Assembly (NCBI RefSeq): GCF_003313465.1
Contig: NZ_KZ845664.1
Span: 248,001 to 312,000 of the forward strand
Source of the DNA: Thermoflavimicrobium daqui
GTDB lineage: Bacteria; Bacillota; Bacilli; Thermoactinomycetales; Thermoactinomycetaceae
DNA length: 64,000 nt
Direction of reading: 5' to 3'
Below the pieces are notes generated by a model. That model was not told where the DNA came from. It worked only from the letters and a program-made list of their open reading frames with translations, and searched no databases. Every line of letters starts with the position of its first letter. The first letter of the stretch is position 1. Both the position numbers and the translations under genes were made by a program. Positions 62,545 through 64,000 of the stretch are shown piece after piece.

Positions 62545-64000
62545 GCCGATTGGAGATTGAGCAGATCAAAACAAAAGCACATCAAGGCGACACATTCGCA
62601 ATGGGCTCACTCGGAATATATCTCTTAGATGGTAGAGGAATGCCGAAAAATAAAGTAGCGGGCGAAAAATGGCTCCGTAAAGCTTCTGGGCTAGGCGATA
62701 CACGGGCTATGCAAGAGTTAGGAAAACGTTTCCTCGATGGCAGAGGACTTGATAAAAATCAACAAGAAGGTGAAAAGTGGTTACGTCAAGCTGCTAATAA
62801 TAATAGTGATGGGATGTTTGAATTAGCCACACGGTTTTTAATTGGCATAGGGATCAACCAAAATATAACGGAAGGCGAAAAATGGCTTCGTCAGGCTGCT
62901 CAACGTAAACATAGTAGAGCCATGAACCTACTTGGACATCTCCTGATTGAAGGAAAAATACTAGTGAAAAATAAAGAAGAAGGTCGAGGCTATCTGCAAG
63001 AGTTGAAGAGTCAACAAATCTATATTGCTGAATTATTTGCCAATACTGAAAATGACTATGAGTATATGGTAGATCTCGGAACGAAGTTAATCGAAGGTAG
63101 AGAATTGGAGAGAAATATTGAAGAAGGCGAACAATGGCTCCGCCAAGCTGTAGAAGCAGGTTGCTCATGGGCGATGTCTGAATTGGGTGAGTATTTGCTG
63201 CTGGGAAAGGGATTGTCCCCAGATCGAATAGAAGGAGAGAAATGGCTCCGGCAAGCTGCAGAGCTAGGTGAAACATTAGCGATGTATGAACTAGGGGAAA
63301 GGTACCTAGATGGAAATCTCCTACCGCAAAATATGGTAGAAGGAGAAAAATGGCTGCGAAAAACTGCTGATGCAGGGGAAGTTTGGGGGATGATAGCGTT
63401 AGCAAAGCGCTTATTACTAGGAAATCAGTTGCCGAAAAGTATCAAAGAGGGTGAAAAGTGGATCCAGAAGGCGATGGAATCTAGTACTGTATGGGAATGG
63501 GAGCTGCTTTCATGTGGTGAAGAGCTACTAGATCGAGATGAATTTGTAGCATATCGAAAAGAAGGTCTTCAGTTTCTAGAAAGATTAAGCCAATTAGGCA
63601 ACTTATTCGCCCAAGTTTCTTTAGCAGAACGTCTCATCGAGGGAAAAGGTTGTCCCAAAGATGTAATCAGAGGAGAACAGCTACTACTTGAAGCAGTGGA
63701 ACTTGGAAATGAAAAAGCGATGCTACAGTTGGGAAAAAGATTATTGGATAGCCCTAAGTATAGCCAAGATAAAAAAGCAGGTGAAAAATGGTTAAGAAAA
63801 GCCGCTGAACTGCAAAATACGGATGCGATGTTAGAACTAGGATACCGTTTGCAAAGTGGGCAAGGAGTTCAAAGAAATGAAGAAGAAGGAAAAAGGTGGA
63901 CGAATCGAGCCGTTGACTTATTATCCATTCAAGCAATGACAGGCAAAGATTATGCAGCCCAGCGTTTAGGAGCGATTTACTTAGATGGATACGGAGTAGA
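62538..64000 (+). CDS. Sel1-repeat protein, C-terminus beyond the window
   Basis: An open frame from ATG 62538 (GAGAGGAGAG about eight bases upstream) runs uninterrupted to the window end, at least 487 residues. It is built from about a dozen tandem Sel1-like repeats of about 36 residues with the pattern AMxELGxRxLxGxGLxxNxxEGEKWLRQAA. Such alpha/alpha solenoids are protein-interaction scaffolds, often in signalling or stress responses. There is no signal peptide or other domain in the visible part, so a cytosolic location is likely. The repeats near residues 150-180 and 310-360 are degenerate. It lies beyond a terminator and a regulator remnant, so there is no reason to tie it to the NRPS pathway. 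Confidence 0.88.
   Translation, partial: MVSRLEIEQIKTKAHQGDTFAMGSLGIYLLDGRGMPKNKVAGEKWLRKASGLGDTRAMQELGKRFLDGRGLDKNQQEGEKWLRQAANNNSDGMFELATRFLIGIGINQNITEGEKWLRQAAQRKHSRAMNLLGHLLIEGKILVKNKEEGRGYLQELKSQQIYIAELFANTENDYEYMVDLGTKLIEGRELERNIEEGEQWLRQAVEAGCSWAMSELGEYLLLGKGLSPDRIEGEKWLRQAAELGETLAMYELGERYLDGNLLPQNMVEGEKWLRKTADAGEVWGMIALAKRLLLGNQLPKSIKEGEKWIQKAMESSTVWEWELLSCGEELLDRDEFVAYRKEGLQFLERLSQLGNLFAQVSLAERLIEGKGCPKDVIRGEQLLLEAVELGNEKAMLQLGKRLLDSPKYSQDKKAGEKWLRKAAELQNTDAMLELGYRLQSGQGVQRNEEEGKRWTNRAVDLLSIQAMTGKDYAAQRLGAIYLDGYGV

Noticed and set aside
62854-63405. A 183-codon minus-strand frame
   Set aside because: It is the antisense shadow of the Sel1-repeat gene, kept open by the repeat periodicity.

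Overview
The window comes from a low-GC (estimated by eye at about 40 percent) Gram-positive bacterium of the Bacillales type. Supporting signs are strong GGAGG-type ribosome sites, GTG and TTG starts, intrinsic terminators after most genes, a lysine riboswitch, a double-GTPase DynA-like dynamin, a NodB lipoprotein and a secreted Amidase_6 protein. A thermoactinomycete-like member of the order would fit, but that family guess is only inference.

Positions 1-11130 hold ordinary single-gene units: an aldo/keto reductase, a polysaccharide deacetylase lipoprotein, a 1218-residue bacterial dynamin, a secreted amidase-like protein, and a lysine permease under a lysine riboswitch. Two stretches around the amidase gene (about 7203-7577 and 8811-9078) have no plausible gene but are packed with perfect inverted repeats, so they look like structured RNAs or relics of small mobile elements. 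Part of the second recurs in degenerate form inside the NRPS locus at 19061-19084.

Positions 11339-61990 are one nonribosomal peptide synthetase locus on the plus strand: four giant synthetases (2362, 3615, 6385 and 3868 residues) and a type II thioesterase. Together they carry 13 complete adenylation domains, 12 complete and one half condensation domain, 14 carrier domains, 5 epimerization domains and one terminal thioesterase. Read colinearly with GrsA-numbered specificity residues, the product is a 13-residue, apparently uncharged and very hydrophobic peptide: Leu - D-Ala - Leu - D-Leu - X5 - Val - D-Leu - Ala - Leu - D-Leu - Ala - D-Val - X13. Here X5 (code DPWCFGLVLK) and X13 (code DLYNNCLVYK) are not confidently assignable, and the Leu calls rest on a one-residue variant (DAWFLGHVVK) of the classical Leu code. 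The D/L pattern LDLDLLDLLDLDL is a palindrome. Peculiar features are a half condensation domain on the loading module and a truncated adenylation domain plus extra carrier domain at the start of the third synthetase, exactly where the usual docking elements are missing. No MbtH protein, phosphopantetheinyl transferase, exporter or tailoring enzyme is present between the synthetase genes.

Positions 61991-64000 hold a terminator, a frameshifted remnant of a probable TetR-type regulator on the minus strand, and a Sel1-repeat protein that runs off the window end. No rRNA, tRNA, CRISPR array or intact insertion sequence was seen.
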